Positions 13,902 to 14,168 of a stretch of 14,168 nucleotides of DNA are shown here, piece by piece (within the stretch, counting starts at the first letter, position 1; every line of letters begins with the position of its first letter). The notes under the pieces are model-generated. The model did no database searches. It was not told the origin of the DNA and worked only from the letters and a program-made list of their open reading frames with translations. Source of the DNA: Actinobacteria bacterium casp-actino8 (GTDB lineage: Bacteria; Actinomycetota; Acidimicrobiia; Acidimicrobiales; Ilumatobacteraceae); contig LFFH01000033.1 of the NCBI GenBank assembly GCA_001510455.1, positions 1 to 14,168 of the forward strand, written 5' to 3'. The position numbers and the translations under genes are program-made.

Positions 13902-14168
13902 ATGACCGACCGAACGACCAGCGGCACCAGCGAGACTCGTCCCCGCTGGAAGCGGGTCGTTCTGAAATTGTCGGGTGAGGCGTTGGCTGAGCCCTCCGGG
14001 TTCGGCCTCGACACCAACACGCTCCAACAGGTCGCCACCGAGATCAAGGCGGTGCGCGACGACCTCGGGGTCGACGTGGCGATCGTCGTCGGCGGTGGCA
14101 ACTTCTGGCGCGGTCTGAAAGGCGCGGGCCAAGGCATGGATCAGGCGCAGGCCGACTTCATGGGAATG
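13902..14168 (+). CDS. pyrH: UMP kinase, 5' part (runs off the window)
   Basis: From ATG 13902, 89 codons are open to the last base of the window with no stop, so the gene is incomplete at the 3' end. The product phosphorylates UMP to UDP in pyrimidine synthesis and belongs to the amino acid kinase fold. Visible signatures are KLSGEAL (22-28), the ATP-binding start of the fold, then VVGGGNFWRG (62-71) and MDQAQADFMGM at the edge, which matches the usual D-x-x-x-A-D-x-M-G-M. About 15 extra residues rich in Thr, Ser and Arg precede the core. It follows tsf by 7 nt without a clear Shine-Dalgarno site, as expected in a coupled rpsB-tsf-pyrH operon. Confidence 0.96.
   Translation, partial: MTDRTTSGTSETRPRWKRVVLKLSGEALAEPSGFGLDTNTLQQVATEIKAVRDDLGVDVAIVVGGGNFWRGLKGAGQGMDQAQADFMGM

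Overview
The window is a gene-dense, GC-rich piece of bacterial chromosome, almost certainly from an actinobacterium. The gene order comM-dprA-xerC-whiG-like sigma-M23-rpsB-tsf-pyrH matches, from memory, the rpsB neighbourhood of Mycobacterium and Streptomyces. Many genes start with GTG, several first genes lack a Shine-Dalgarno site and carry a -10-like hexamer 6-7 nt before the start codon (leaderless style), and the tRNA does not encode its CCA end. Protein divergence and an unusual amino-acid-enzyme block suggest a lineage outside the well-studied genera. Acidimicrobiia-like is my guess, not a demonstrated assignment. No phage, IS element, CRISPR array or plasmid function was seen.

Layout. 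(1) 1-229: 3' end of an RdgB/HAM1 nucleotide-sanitising pyrophosphatase. (2) 215-2398, minus strand: tRNA-Leu(UAG), then a double-GNAT (MshD-like) acetyltransferase split by one in-frame TAG, then a D-threonine-aldolase/D-serine-dehydratase-type PLP enzyme coupled to it by a 4-bp overlap. (3) 2512-5352, plus strand: two adjacent fold-type-II PLP enzymes of unassigned specificity, 3 nt apart. The first has a perfect 9+3+9 inverted repeat ending on its start codon. (4) 5342-7078: beta-carbonic anhydrase (minus) divergent from a solo clpP (plus), which ends flush against a convergent lipoprotein gene. (5) 7133-9813: comM and dprA, coupled by ATGA overlap, the DNA-processing pair of natural transformation. 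(6) 9906-12089: xerC-type recombinase, WhiG/FliA-type sigma factor and a small M23/LytM-fold protein that has lost its metal-binding histidines. (7) 12231-14168: rpsB, tsf and the 5' part of pyrH, a classic translation/UMP-kinase cluster with canonical Shine-Dalgarno sites on rpsB and tsf.

How the parts relate. Regions 5-7 are conserved housekeeping: DNA uptake and recombination, chromosome dimer resolution, an alternative sigma factor, then ribosome and pyrimidine genes. Regions 2-3 are the accessory-looking part: three PLP enzymes and an acetyltransferase of amino-acid metabolism flank one tRNA and share a divergent intergenic stretch with palindromes. The items most worth checking are the amber-split acetyltransferase, the operator-like palindrome with its two-enzyme PLP operon, and the non-catalytic-looking LytM protein before rpsB. 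Coding is so tight that no gene-free stretch exceeds about 215 bases.
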